In this document: positions 1 through 6,297 of the stretch, piece by piece
Layout: every line of letters begins with the position of its first letter
Numbering within the stretch: position 1 is the stretch's first letter
DNA from: Candidatus Marinamargulisbacteria bacterium SCGC AAA071-K20
Lineage (GTDB): Bacteria; Margulisbacteria; Marinamargulisbacteria; GCA-2716485; AAA071-K20
Assembly: GCA_003265975.1 (NCBI GenBank)
Contig: QFBU01000073.1
Location: 1-6,330, forward strand
DNA: 6,330 nucleotides
Reading direction: 5' to 3'
Notes under the pieces: generated by a model
Told to the model about the DNA's origin: nothing
The model's database searches: none
The model's input: the letters and a program-made list of their open reading frames with translations, nothing else
Position numbers and translations under genes: made by a program

Positions 1-1898
1 TACTTTTCAGTATTAAAGTTTCCCGTTGGCTCTTTCCAACGAACTACGAAGTCAGTCACTTCACCATCATCGTTAGATCCAATTGACTGAGCGTCGTTTG
101 GAGAGATGAATTGGACGTCACCAAGTTCGAATATTTCAAGTTCAACAGTTTCTGTAGCTTTTACTGTTGCACCTGAATAAACTTTAACAGTAGCCGTTCC
201 AGCAACAAATCCGCTTACAGCTTGGCTGTCACCATTATCGTCACGTTTCCAAGGGTCTAATCTAAATCTAGACTCTTGGAAGTCTGTAGCGCTATCATTA
301 ATCTCCTCGTTATCAACTTGATCGCCACCCATTCCGCCATAACTTTCTTTTGGAATTTCTTTGGTTTGAGTCGCACCATTTGAGTCTGTATAAGTAATTT
401 CTACTTTAGAAATTGTTTCATTAGCTGGGTAAAGTATATTCACCTCAATTTCTAGAGCAACTGTTTTTTGTGGGTTTTGTCCTTGACTATAGTCAGTGAA
501 CGAAACTACCGAACTACGAAGCCCAGTGAAGTTATAGGACCCTGCAGTAAGTTTAACAAACCCCATATCCATAATCATGCCAATGGGATCGAACAAGCCG
601 TCTTTGTGGGTATCACCACCCAAAGATTGGAGCGCCGTTTTTACAGCATCTGGCAGACTACTGTCATTCTTTAGCCCTTCACCAAACAAGTTATTATTAG
701 ATATTAAAACAGCGAGCGTTTGTGGAACATTCATAACTGTTGAATTACTAACATCAGCCCATTTTGCACTTTCTGATGCAGGGAAAACTAATTTTGCAAT
801 TGTTGGAACCTGTTCTTGGTCTGTTCCAGCATGATCTAGATAAATTCGTTTGATTAATCCATTTTCAACTTCATCTTGAAGTAACCCAAGTATTACGTCT
901 GAAGTTAAATATTCAGAAACTACTGTTGGAAGTTCGCTGTTAAGTGACCCTTTAAAAGCAGAAGCAAAGTCACCTAAAGTGATTTCTTTTCCGTTTACCA
1001 TTTGTTCAGCGAAAGCATCAATAAAAAAGCCTTCAATGGATTCACCCATTATTACAACAAGTAGTCTGTTAATTACTTTTTTAGCATCATCTATGGCAAT
1101 ACTGTCAGCACTTAACAATGCAATAGTTGCAGCATCAGCTTGTGCGTCTTGCATACTATCGTCAGACTCAATTGCGGCACCAGCTTCTACAGCTTGCTCC
1201 TCAAGTCTTGTTAAGTCAGCAGCTGATTTAACAACTGGATCAAGAGAAATCTCACCAGTTTTAATTAAGTCAGTCACAATTTGTGTCGCTAAATTTACAA
1301 TGATGGTAAATGTCGCTTCGTCTAAAGAAATAGACGCTGCTGTTGTTGCTTTAGCTAATGAGTCTTCAATGTATTGTCTAATAGCCATTGTTTTTTCATT
1401 AACTTCTGAAGTTAATGTTGTTTCTCCTGCTGGAACGTTAGCAATTGACTCTAAATGAATTGCATAACCATTGTCACCCGTTTTAATAACTTTAATGACG
1501 TACATAACGCCGTCTTTTACTCCATCAAAAATGGCAACCCCGTCAGCAACTTTTACGCAAATGTTAGTTGTGATTTCAGTTCCGTCTGCTTTCAATTCAT
1601 ATAAACATGCATCAGCTCCGTCAATGGTTCTGGAATTATCTATCCCAGCTAACATTAACTTACTAAAACGACTGTCAGAAGGAGCTATCCTTCTACCGGA
1701 TGGTGTACTTTCAATTTCTGCTAGACTTGACTCTGCAACTGAAACACTTGATGTAATTTTTGCATTACCAGCGTAACTAACAGCATCGCTAGTAGATGTT
1801 GTACTTGTACTTGTACTAGAACCACAAGACACTGTAAATGCCATGGCTAGCATCAGTAGCGCACCTATCCCCCTTCTTATAAAGTTACTTTTTTCCAT
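1..1898 (-). CDS. Large predicted surface lipoprotein, 3' end missing (paralogue of the 2069-5071 gene)
   Basis: The frame is open from the ATG at 1898 to the left edge: 632 codons with no stop, so the C-terminus is missing. An SD sequence, AGAGGT, lies at 1905-1910, six bases before the ATG. The product starts with a charged n-region, a hydrophobic stretch (about residues 11-24) and a lipobox-like TVSC with Cys25, so it is predicted to be exported and lipidated. A Ser/Thr linker (27-37) follows. Next come a beta-rich domain (about 42-165, with YAGN at 42-45 and GRRIAP at 68-73), a mostly helical part (about 165-385), the motif VPQTLAVL near 390, and a second beta domain (about 450-590, containing GTATVKVY). 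The start of an Ig/FN3-like domain follows (ISPND near 598, VVRWKEP near 616). Each block has a counterpart in the same order in the neighbouring 1000-aa protein. I do not recognise the family and assign no function. Mature-region Cys98 and Cys114 are not shared with the paralogue. By comparison with it, roughly 370 residues probably lie beyond the edge. Confidence 0.9.
   Translation of the reverse strand, partial: MEKSNFIRRGIGALLMLAMAFTVSCGSSTSTSTTSTSDAVSYAGNAKITSSVSVAESSLAEIESTPSGRRIAPSDSRFSKLMLAGIDNSRTIDGADACLYELKADGTEITTNICVKVADGVAIFDGVKDGVMYVIKVIKTGDNGYAIHLESIANVPAGETTLTSEVNEKTMAIRQYIEDSLAKATTAASISLDEATFTIIVNLATQIVTDLIKTGEISLDPVVKSAADLTRLEEQAVEAGAAIESDDSMQDAQADAATIALLSADSIAIDDAKKVINRLLVVIMGESIEGFFIDAFAEQMVNGKEITLGDFASAFKGSLNSELPTVVSEYLTSDVILGLLQDEVENGLIKRIYLDHAGTDQEQVPTIAKLVFPASESAKWADVSNSTVMNVPQTLAVLISNNNLFGEGLKNDSSLPDAVKTALQSLGGDTHKDGLFDPIGMIMDMGFVKLTAGSYNFTGLRSSVVSFTDYSQGQNPQKTVALEIEVNILYPANETISKVEITYTDSNGATQTKEIPKESYGGMGGDQVDNEEINDSATDFQESRFRLDPWKRDDNGDSQAVSGFVAGTATVKVYSGATVKATETVELEIFELGDVQFISPNDAQSIGSNDDGEVTDFVVRWKEPTGNFNTEK
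1801..1818. repeat. Short tandem hexamer repeat in the lipoprotein linker
   Basis: Three consecutive six-base units read GTACTT, GTACTT and GTACTA on the plus strand. On the coding (minus) strand they encode alternating Ser-Thr directly after the lipidated cysteine of the partial lipoprotein. Because the unit is a multiple of three, gain or loss of a copy would change linker length without a frameshift. Three units is short, so this may be ordinary low-complexity linker coding. Confidence 0.6.
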
Positions 1899-1937
1899 AA
1901 ACTTACCTCTGCTTTTTATCCTTTGGAATTTGTCTTT

Positions 1938-1966
1938 ATTGTACTTCAATAAAACATTGAAACCTA
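1938..1966 (-). promoter_or_regulatory. Candidate promoter of the partial lipoprotein gene
   Basis: On the minus strand TACAAT (1938-1943) matches five of six bases of the sigma-70 -10 consensus and sits 40 bases before the ATG, implying a leader of about 33 bases. Seventeen bases upstream is TAGGTT (1961-1966), a poor -35 match (two of six). The weak -35, together with the inverted repeat filling the spacer, would fit an activator- or repressor-controlled promoter. That is inference from sequence alone, and AT-rich DNA yields such matches easily. Confidence 0.35.
1945..1961. repeat. Perfect inverted repeat in the promoter spacer (possible operator)
   Basis: TTCAAT and ATTGAA form a perfect 6-bp inverted repeat around five bases (AAAAC). 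It lies between the candidate -35 and -10 elements of the partial lipoprotein gene. Its size and position suit a binding site for a dimeric regulator, but no run of T follows it, so it is not a terminator. With short AT-rich arms, chance occurrence is quite possible. No matching site was seen upstream of the other lipoprotein gene. Confidence 0.35.
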
Positions 1967-1988
1967 AGATTATTTTCAACTTTCCAAC

Positions 1989-2022
1989 AAAAACGCTGCT
2001 CAATACTGAGTAGCGTTTTTTT
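1989..2022. terminator. Rho-independent terminator, usable in both directions
   Basis: The arms 1989-2002 and 2007-2020 (core ACGCTGCTCA / TGAGTAGCGT) form a 14-bp stem with a four-base loop (ATAC), flanked by A and T tracts. On the minus strand it follows the stop of the 1000-aa lipoprotein gene by about 47 bases and would end that transcript. In that direction the stem has one A-C mismatch and the U tract is TTTTTGTT. On the plus strand the mismatch becomes a G-U pair and the T run is seven, so the stronger orientation is plus, although no plus-strand gene ends here. It separates the two lipoprotein genes into different transcripts. Confidence 0.75.
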
Positions 2023-2058
2023 AATACCTAATAATCATTCTCTCGTTAATAATTACTG

Positions 2059-2065
2059 CCCCCCC
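2059..2065. other. Homopolymer tract of seven C/G just after the lipoprotein stop codon
   Basis: Seven C on the plus strand (seven G on the coding strand) begin four bases after the TAA of the 1000-aa lipoprotein gene, inside very AT-rich DNA. It lies outside the reading frame, so slippage here would not alter the protein. No start codon with a worthwhile reading frame follows that it could serve as an SD. Function unknown; it may be chance. Confidence 0.5.
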
Positions 2066-2068
2066 TAT

Positions 2069-5000
2069 TTAGTTATTTCCGCTTTGGGTTCCGTCCGCCT
2101 TGCTGTAGTTGTCAAAGACGCTATCCCATCCCCAAACTAGTTCTATGCTTTGGTCCTCGGTTTCTTTTTCGGTTACCATCTGTGGCTGTCCGTCATCAAA
2201 GAACATCACGCCACTTGGCTCTACCATAATCTCACCTTTGTCGAACATATATTCTAGGAAATAATAATTGGTACTTGAGCTGTCAATTTTGTCTTCGTTT
2301 GAAGTAGTCCAATCGGCTAGCCCATCTGTTGGTTCGTCTTGATCAAAGAAGATAATGATCCTATATCCAGTCCCTTGCTCAAGTACGTTGTCTGCTTTGT
2401 CTACCTGTGGCATTGAAAAGGACAGAGAGTCTTCAACTGAAATTGAAGCTATAGAACCTAAGTCAGCTACAAGTAGCTCACCTCCATTACTCACTGGGCT
2501 TAAAGCTCCGTCAGTATGTTTTGAAAAATCCCAGATAAATTCTTTATGAGAGTTTGTTGATTTGTCCCAGGTATGAGCCTTAAACAACCCAATCTTCAAT
2601 GTTCCATCAACTACATTTCCGTCACTGTTTTTTGGCAAACTATTAACCATTTCAGTAAACTTATCAGTGACCTTAACAGTTCCTTGAAGTTTTAATTCCC
2701 AATTTACTGGTTCTGATACTTCAAAGTGACGTTCGTCCATTTCTCCTCTGTCTACAACCTTGTCATCAGACAACCTAACTACTACAGGTACAACTCTTAT
2801 GGAGTACATTATTCTATAGTCATTATTTTGCTGCGTTTTTGGTAATTTAATTCCTTTACTCAGTAATGTGAACTGTGTTCCTGAAAGGTAATTAGGTTTT
2901 ACCGTGTTGTCTACATCCTCATCAGGAGGGCCATAATTATTTTGTTGATGTCTAAATTCAGGATCCATATGCCCAGGTTCAGTATCAAAAATAACTTCTC
3001 TTTTTCTCCAGCCATCGTCAATATCCCATCCGTCTGCTCTAGAATGGACTTCTGACTCTGTAGGAAAGTCACCTACGTTATTTGGAACAGGCCCCTGCTT
3101 TCCTTCAGCAATTTGCTCTATTCGAACAGAATACTTTACTTCATATTTTGTAGCATCTACACCTGTTGTAGTAGGTACCTTCCATTGTACTTTTAGTTCT
3201 GCAAAACCATCATCATTCACTGCAATAGTCCCTGATTGGTCACCCCAAGTAGGACTAATAATTTCTGGTCTTGGAACGCCAAAGTTATAAATATCTTTTT
3301 CAGTACTTACAAGCACTGCAGCATCTTCTCCATATACTTTTATGATTGCTGTTCCTGTAGCAAAGTCAGAAATTCTTGTTTGTTTACTTTCCTCCCAATG
3401 CCAAGGTTCAATCATAAAGTGATTTCCCCAATCATCTTTAGCAAATTCTACAACTTTTGTAGTTCCGTCTTTTGCTGTGTATGTTAATGTTGCTTTGTCG
3501 ATATTTGGTGCTTCGTGACCAGTGTGAAGATTTAGTTCAACTCTCAATAGATTTACTACTGTATGAGTTTCTGTTTCTTGATTCCAGGTCCAATCTTTGT
3601 GAGTTTCAATTCTAATTTTATTAATCATCACACTGTCTTCCGCTATCGTTAATAAGTCTAGCGACTCAAGAAATTGTAATTGGTCAAAGAATAAGTCACC
3701 GTAAAACATATCTTTCATGATTTGTGGATTAAGATTTGAGAACCCTTCTTCTGGATAGTCAGTTTGAAGGCTATCAAGTCCTCTTCCCTGCGCTAGAGAA
3801 GACTTTAATAATACTATTAACGTTTGAGGGACTGTTAATTTCATTGAGGTATATGTTGATTGGTTATCAATATCTATTGTCCACTTTTTTTCTTCAGTTG
3901 TTGGAAAAACAAATTGAACAAAGTAAGGTAATTGAGCTAATTCTTCTGCGTTGCTATCGTCATACAAGAAGTCACCGATTTGAGATAACTCTGCTCTTAT
4001 GATTTTTTGAATAGTCGCTGTAGACATAAATGCTCTCATGCTATCGTTTCCTCTAAATGAATGTCTATATGCTTTTGCAATTTGCTGAATTGTAAAGGTT
4101 TCGCCTTCTACATAACTGTCAGCCAATGTACTTTCAAATAATTCATATACTGGAATATGCTCTCCAATCATATCTGCAAATATGCCTCGAATAATTTTCT
4201 TTGTTTGATCTTCGTCTAAGGTCCCCACAGAAATTAGAGCGGCATCTTCCGCTTCTTTTTTCTTTTCTGCTAGCGTATCGTCTTGTAATAATGTCGCAGT
4301 ACTTGATGTCGCTGTTGAACTAAACGCTTCTATTGATTCATCTGTTCCATCAAGAACAGGTTCAGGAAGTGTAATAAGTCCTTTTTCTAACATGGAGTTT
4401 ATAGTTAATATAGCCGTATTTACTACTAAATCTATTACTGATTGAGGAATGTTTTGTCCAAGGTTTGCCCCTTTCATTGCGTCTAAAACTATTTGTTTAA
4501 TTAATATTGTTTTTTCAGTAGCTTCTCCAGAAACCTCTGTTTCTCCTGTTGGAACATTAACTAGTGTCTCTAAGTTTACTGATTTTCCGTTAGTTCCTTC
4601 CTTCGCTACCTTAACTACATAGGCATAACCATCTTTTAATCCGTTAACTACGCCCACACCGTTTTTGTCAACTGTCCCAGTAATTCCTGCTACTAATTCT
4701 TCAGTCCCATCATCTTTTGCTACATATACAGTCAGATTGGCACTAGCAGCATAATTAACTTCATCGAAAGATATTAAATTTGACTTATATAGCCTGGAGT
4801 TAGGAGCAAGTAATCGACCTGAGCTTGATATTCCAATTTTATTAAGGTTTGCTTCAGATATGGAAACATCGATAACTAATTTAGAGTTTCCAGCGTAAGG
4901 GCTGACAATTCCGTCTCCGCCATCGTCTCCACCGTCATCGCCTGCTCCGCCACCTTGATTTGAAGTTGTGCCTGTAGAATTTGAAGCAGTTCCGCAAGAA

Positions 5001-5071
5001 AACACAAACGCCATGTTAAACACTAAAAATAGTGTAAGACACCACGATATATATTTTTTGAATTTTTTCAT
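2069..5071 (-). CDS. 1000-aa predicted surface lipoprotein, multidomain beta-rich, unrecognised family
   Basis: Complete gene: ATG at 5071, preceded by AAGGGG (5077-5082) five bases upstream, and TAA at 2069-2071. A lysine-rich n-region (KKFKKY) and hydrophobic residues 8-24 end in VFSC, making Cys26 the likely lipidated residue; Phe at -2 is a relaxed lipobox. Gly at +2 would not signal inner-membrane retention by the E. coli rule. A Gly/Asp linker (40-54) is followed by a beta-rich domain (about 59-200; YAGN 59-62, GRLLAP 85-90). Then come a helical part (about 205-400), VPQTLIVLL near 412, a beta domain (about 480-590) with the Trp/His patch EPWHWEE, an Ig/FN3-like part (about 600-785; IISPTWGD, VQWKVP, YEVKYSVRIE) and a C-terminal beta domain (about 793-1000; GYRIIIFFDQDEP near 902). 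No cysteine was seen after Cys26. It is a paralogue of the protein encoded downstream. An adhesive, ligand-binding or structural envelope role is possible but unproven. I find no catalytic motif. Confidence 0.92.
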   Translation of the reverse strand: MKKFKKYISWCLTLFLVFNMAFVFSCGTASNSTGTTSNQGGGAGDDGGDDGGDGIVSPYAGNSKLVIDVSISEANLNKIGISSSGRLLAPNSRLYKSNLISFDEVNYAASANLTVYVAKDDGTEELVAGITGTVDKNGVGVVNGLKDGYAYVVKVAKEGTNGKSVNLETLVNVPTGETEVSGEATEKTILIKQIVLDAMKGANLGQNIPQSVIDLVVNTAILTINSMLEKGLITLPEPVLDGTDESIEAFSSTATSSTATLLQDDTLAEKKKEAEDAALISVGTLDEDQTKKIIRGIFADMIGEHIPVYELFESTLADSYVEGETFTIQQIAKAYRHSFRGNDSMRAFMSTATIQKIIRAELSQIGDFLYDDSNAEELAQLPYFVQFVFPTTEEKKWTIDIDNQSTYTSMKLTVPQTLIVLLKSSLAQGRGLDSLQTDYPEEGFSNLNPQIMKDMFYGDLFFDQLQFLESLDLLTIAEDSVMINKIRIETHKDWTWNQETETHTVVNLLRVELNLHTGHEAPNIDKATLTYTAKDGTTKVVEFAKDDWGNHFMIEPWHWEESKQTRISDFATGTAIIKVYGEDAAVLVSTEKDIYNFGVPRPEIISPTWGDQSGTIAVNDDGFAELKVQWKVPTTTGVDATKYEVKYSVRIEQIAEGKQGPVPNNVGDFPTESEVHSRADGWDIDDGWRKREVIFDTEPGHMDPEFRHQQNNYGPPDEDVDNTVKPNYLSGTQFTLLSKGIKLPKTQQNNDYRIMYSIRVVPVVVRLSDDKVVDRGEMDERHFEVSEPVNWELKLQGTVKVTDKFTEMVNSLPKNSDGNVVDGTLKIGLFKAHTWDKSTNSHKEFIWDFSKHTDGALSPVSNGGELLVADLGSIASISVEDSLSFSMPQVDKADNVLEQGTGYRIIIFFDQDEPTDGLADWTTSNEDKIDSSSTNYYFLEYMFDKGEIMVEPSGVMFFDDGQPQMVTEKETEDQSIELVWGWDSVFDNYSKADGTQSGNN
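4910..4954. repeat. Low-complexity Gly/Asp linker coding region
   Basis: This stretch encodes residues 40-54 of the 1000-aa lipoprotein, an imperfect GDDG-type repeat (GGGAGDDGGDDGGDG). It lies between the lipidated cysteine and the first folded domain. It is noticeably richer in G and C than its surroundings because of the glycine codons. The likely role is a flexible acidic tether holding the folded part away from the membrane; acidic DxD-type runs might also bind calcium, which is speculation. Confidence 0.6.
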
Positions 5072-5101
5072 TTTGACCCCTTTTTGATTTTGTTTTTATT
5101 T

Positions 5102-5130
5102 TATTTATTGATAAATTTATTGCCTGTCAT
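5102..5130 (-). promoter_or_regulatory. Candidate promoter of the 1000-aa lipoprotein gene
   Basis: On the minus strand ATGACA (5125-5130) matches five of six bases of the sigma-70 -35 element. It is followed after 17 bases by TAAATA (5102-5107), a weak -10 (three of six). The region down to the ATG is almost wholly A and T, so the exact -10 is uncertain and other registers are possible. The implied leader is about 25 bases and contains the SD at 5077-5082. Confidence 0.4.
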
Positions 5131-5144
5131 CTATTTATTTCCTC

Positions 5145-5173
5145 TTGCAGAATGTATTGTTCCCATTTACTAT
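5145..5173 (+). promoter_or_regulatory. Candidate pdxJ promoter
   Basis: TTGCAG (5145-5150) and TACTAT (5168-5173) are separated by exactly 17 bases and match three and four of six consensus bases. Transcription would begin near 5180, giving a leader of about 23 bases with the SD AAGGA at 5193-5197. It lies back to back with the candidate promoter of the lipoprotein gene; the two -35 elements are only 14 bases apart, so polymerases could compete. Support is by spacing and position only. Confidence 0.4.
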
Positions 5174-5202
5174 CTTTTTAAAACGTATTAAAAAGGAAAC
5201 CC

Positions 5203-5931
5203 ATGGCGACTCGATTAAGTATCAATGTTAATAAATTTGCCCTAATTCGAAATTCTCGTGGTGAAAACATGCCCGACTTACTTGATATTTCACGAAAGTG
5301 CATTGAATATGGCTCAAAAGGTATTACTGTTCACCCACGACCAGATGAAAGACACGTTAGATATTCAGACCTTGAACCCCTAAGAAAGTTAACTTCAGAG
5401 TATGAAGACATTGAATTTAATATTGAAGGGTATCCTAGTGATGATTTTTTGAAAAAAGTAGTTGAGGTTAAACCTGACCAAGTGACGTTTGTTCCTGATC
5501 CTCCAGATGCGTTGACCTCTTCATTTGGTTGGGACTTAGAGGTCAACAAAATGTTTTTAACAAAAATTTGTAGAGAATGTAGAGAAAATGATATTCGAAG
5601 CTCATTGTTTATTAGTCCTGAATTAAAAGGTTTAGAGTATTTAAATCATATTGGAGCAGATAGAGTTGAATTATACACCTATGATTATGCTAGATATTAT
5701 AAAATTGACCCTGCTTCAGCTATCACCCCTTATAAGCAAGTAGTAGATTATTTAAAAGCTAACTGTAACGTTTCTATTAATGCTGGACATGATTTGAGCC
5801 AAGAGAACCTGGCTTATTTATTAAGTGAACTTAAATTTATTGATGAAGTGTCCATAGGACATGCATTAGTTTGCGATTCTTTAATTGATGGCCTTGAAAA
5901 AACTGTTACCTCTTATTCTGATCTAGTTTAG
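5203..5931 (+). CDS. pdxJ: Pyridoxine 5'-phosphate synthase PdxJ
   Basis: PdxJ condenses 1-deoxy-D-xylulose 5-phosphate with 3-amino-2-oxopropyl phosphate to form pyridoxine 5'-phosphate. This is the last ring-forming step of the DXP-dependent vitamin B6 pathway, in the cytoplasm. The 242-aa length is normal for the family. N-terminal SINVNKFALIRNSRG (6-20) corresponds to the substrate-binding start of the TIM barrel. His44 in TVHPRPDERH and Glu75 in FNIEGYP match the catalytic His and Glu. His196 in NAGHDLS matches the second catalytic His, and SIGHAL (His220) is the phosphate-binding end. The motifs VHPRPDERH, TSSFGWD and DRVELYT resemble the Bacteroidota-type sequence more than the E. coli one (from memory). 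The start is set by AAGGA (5193-5197) five bases before the ATG and by conservation from residue 4. The gene is divergent from the lipoprotein gene and converges on queD with 4 bp between the stops. No partner gene of the pathway (pdxA, dxs) is in the window. Confidence 0.97.
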   Translation: MATRLSINVNKFALIRNSRGENMPDLLDISRKCIEYGSKGITVHPRPDERHVRYSDLEPLRKLTSEYEDIEFNIEGYPSDDFLKKVVEVKPDQVTFVPDPPDALTSSFGWDLEVNKMFLTKICRECRENDIRSSLFISPELKGLEYLNHIGADRVELYTYDYARYYKIDPASAITPYKQVVDYLKANCNVSINAGHDLSQENLAYLLSELKFIDEVSIGHALVCDSLIDGLEKTVTSYSDLV

Positions 5932-5935
5932 TGAC

Positions 5936-6295
5936 TTAAGGTATATAAGACGCTGAACAAGTGTCCGATTCCCAAAGTGTAGTTTTAGTTAATTTAGTAT
6001 GCGTTGGTATATGTGGCGTCATAATATCAAAAAAGTATTTAGCTAAACATTCCGCCGTTGTATGAATATCTAGAACTTCGTTTAATACTTTATGGTCTAT
6101 AGTGTCTATGAATTTATCTAGATGAGCTTTAAGGTCTTTGAAGTCAACTAAAATCCCATTGTCTTTGTTTAGAGAATCCCCTTGTACAAATAACTGAATT
6201 CTATAATTATGACCATGCATATTGGCACAGGGGCCTACGTAGTTTTCTAAAAAATGTGCAGCTGCAAAATGTCGTTCTACCATTACTTCATACAT
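5936..6295 (-). CDS. queD: 6-carboxytetrahydropterin synthase QueD (PTPS family)
   Basis: QueD converts 7,8-dihydroneopterin triphosphate to 6-carboxy-5,6,7,8-tetrahydropterin, the first committed step towards preQ0 and queuosine in tRNA. The 119-aa product has the family motifs in order. Zinc ligands are His14 (FAAAH), His27 and His29 (MHGHNY); nucleophile Cys23 is in GPCANMHGHN. Then come VDFKDLK (50-56), Asp67-His68 in IDHKVLN, TTAE (79-82) and C-terminal Trp108-Glu109. The Cys/Asp/His set appears intact. I chose ATG at 6295; a GTG at 6307 would add four residues (M-L-L-I) and also has upstream room before an in-frame TGA at 6323-6325. The ATG gives the usual family N-terminus. Eukaryotic-type 6-pyruvoyl-tetrahydropterin synthase is the related alternative; short length and the bacterial setting favour QueD. 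It probably sits in an operon with a gene to the right whose end is at 6298. Confidence 0.93.
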   Translation of the reverse strand: MYEVMVERHFAAAHFLENYVGPCANMHGHNYRIQLFVQGDSLNKDNGILVDFKDLKAHLDKFIDTIDHKVLNEVLDIHTTAECLAKYFFDIMTPHIPTHTKLTKTTLWESDTCSASYIP

Positions 6296-6297
6296 AA

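Noticed and set aside
40..521. 12-base direct repeat CGAACTACGAAG at 40-51 and 510-521
   Set aside because: The two copies fall in different reading frames of the same gene (coding FVVR and LRSS), with no longer homology, so chance is the best explanation.
468..834. Overlapping plus-strand frames of 68 and 85 codons
   Set aside because: No ribosome site or recognisable protein; the opposite strand codes a region conserved with the paralogue (VPQTL motif).
979..1776. Two plus-strand open frames (979-1458 and 1471-1776) opposite the partial lipoprotein gene
   Set aside because: They are antisense to a continuous lipoprotein frame that has an SD, a signal peptide and a paralogue. Their products are Ser/Ala/Ile-rich, as expected of reverse reads, and show no motif.
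1899..2068. Possible small gene or small RNA between the two lipoprotein genes
   Set aside because: Only tiny frames (for example MIIRY) follow the G tract. Apart from the terminator, promoter candidate and inverted repeat I see no structure.
2355..4002. Three plus-strand frames of 64-88 codons inside the large lipoprotein gene
   Set aside because: Shadow frames of the 1000-aa coding sequence; compositions are Ser/Cys/Leu-rich without motifs.
5331..5549. 72-codon minus-strand frame inside pdxJ
   Set aside because: It lies opposite the conserved catalytic part of pdxJ and has no motif of its own.
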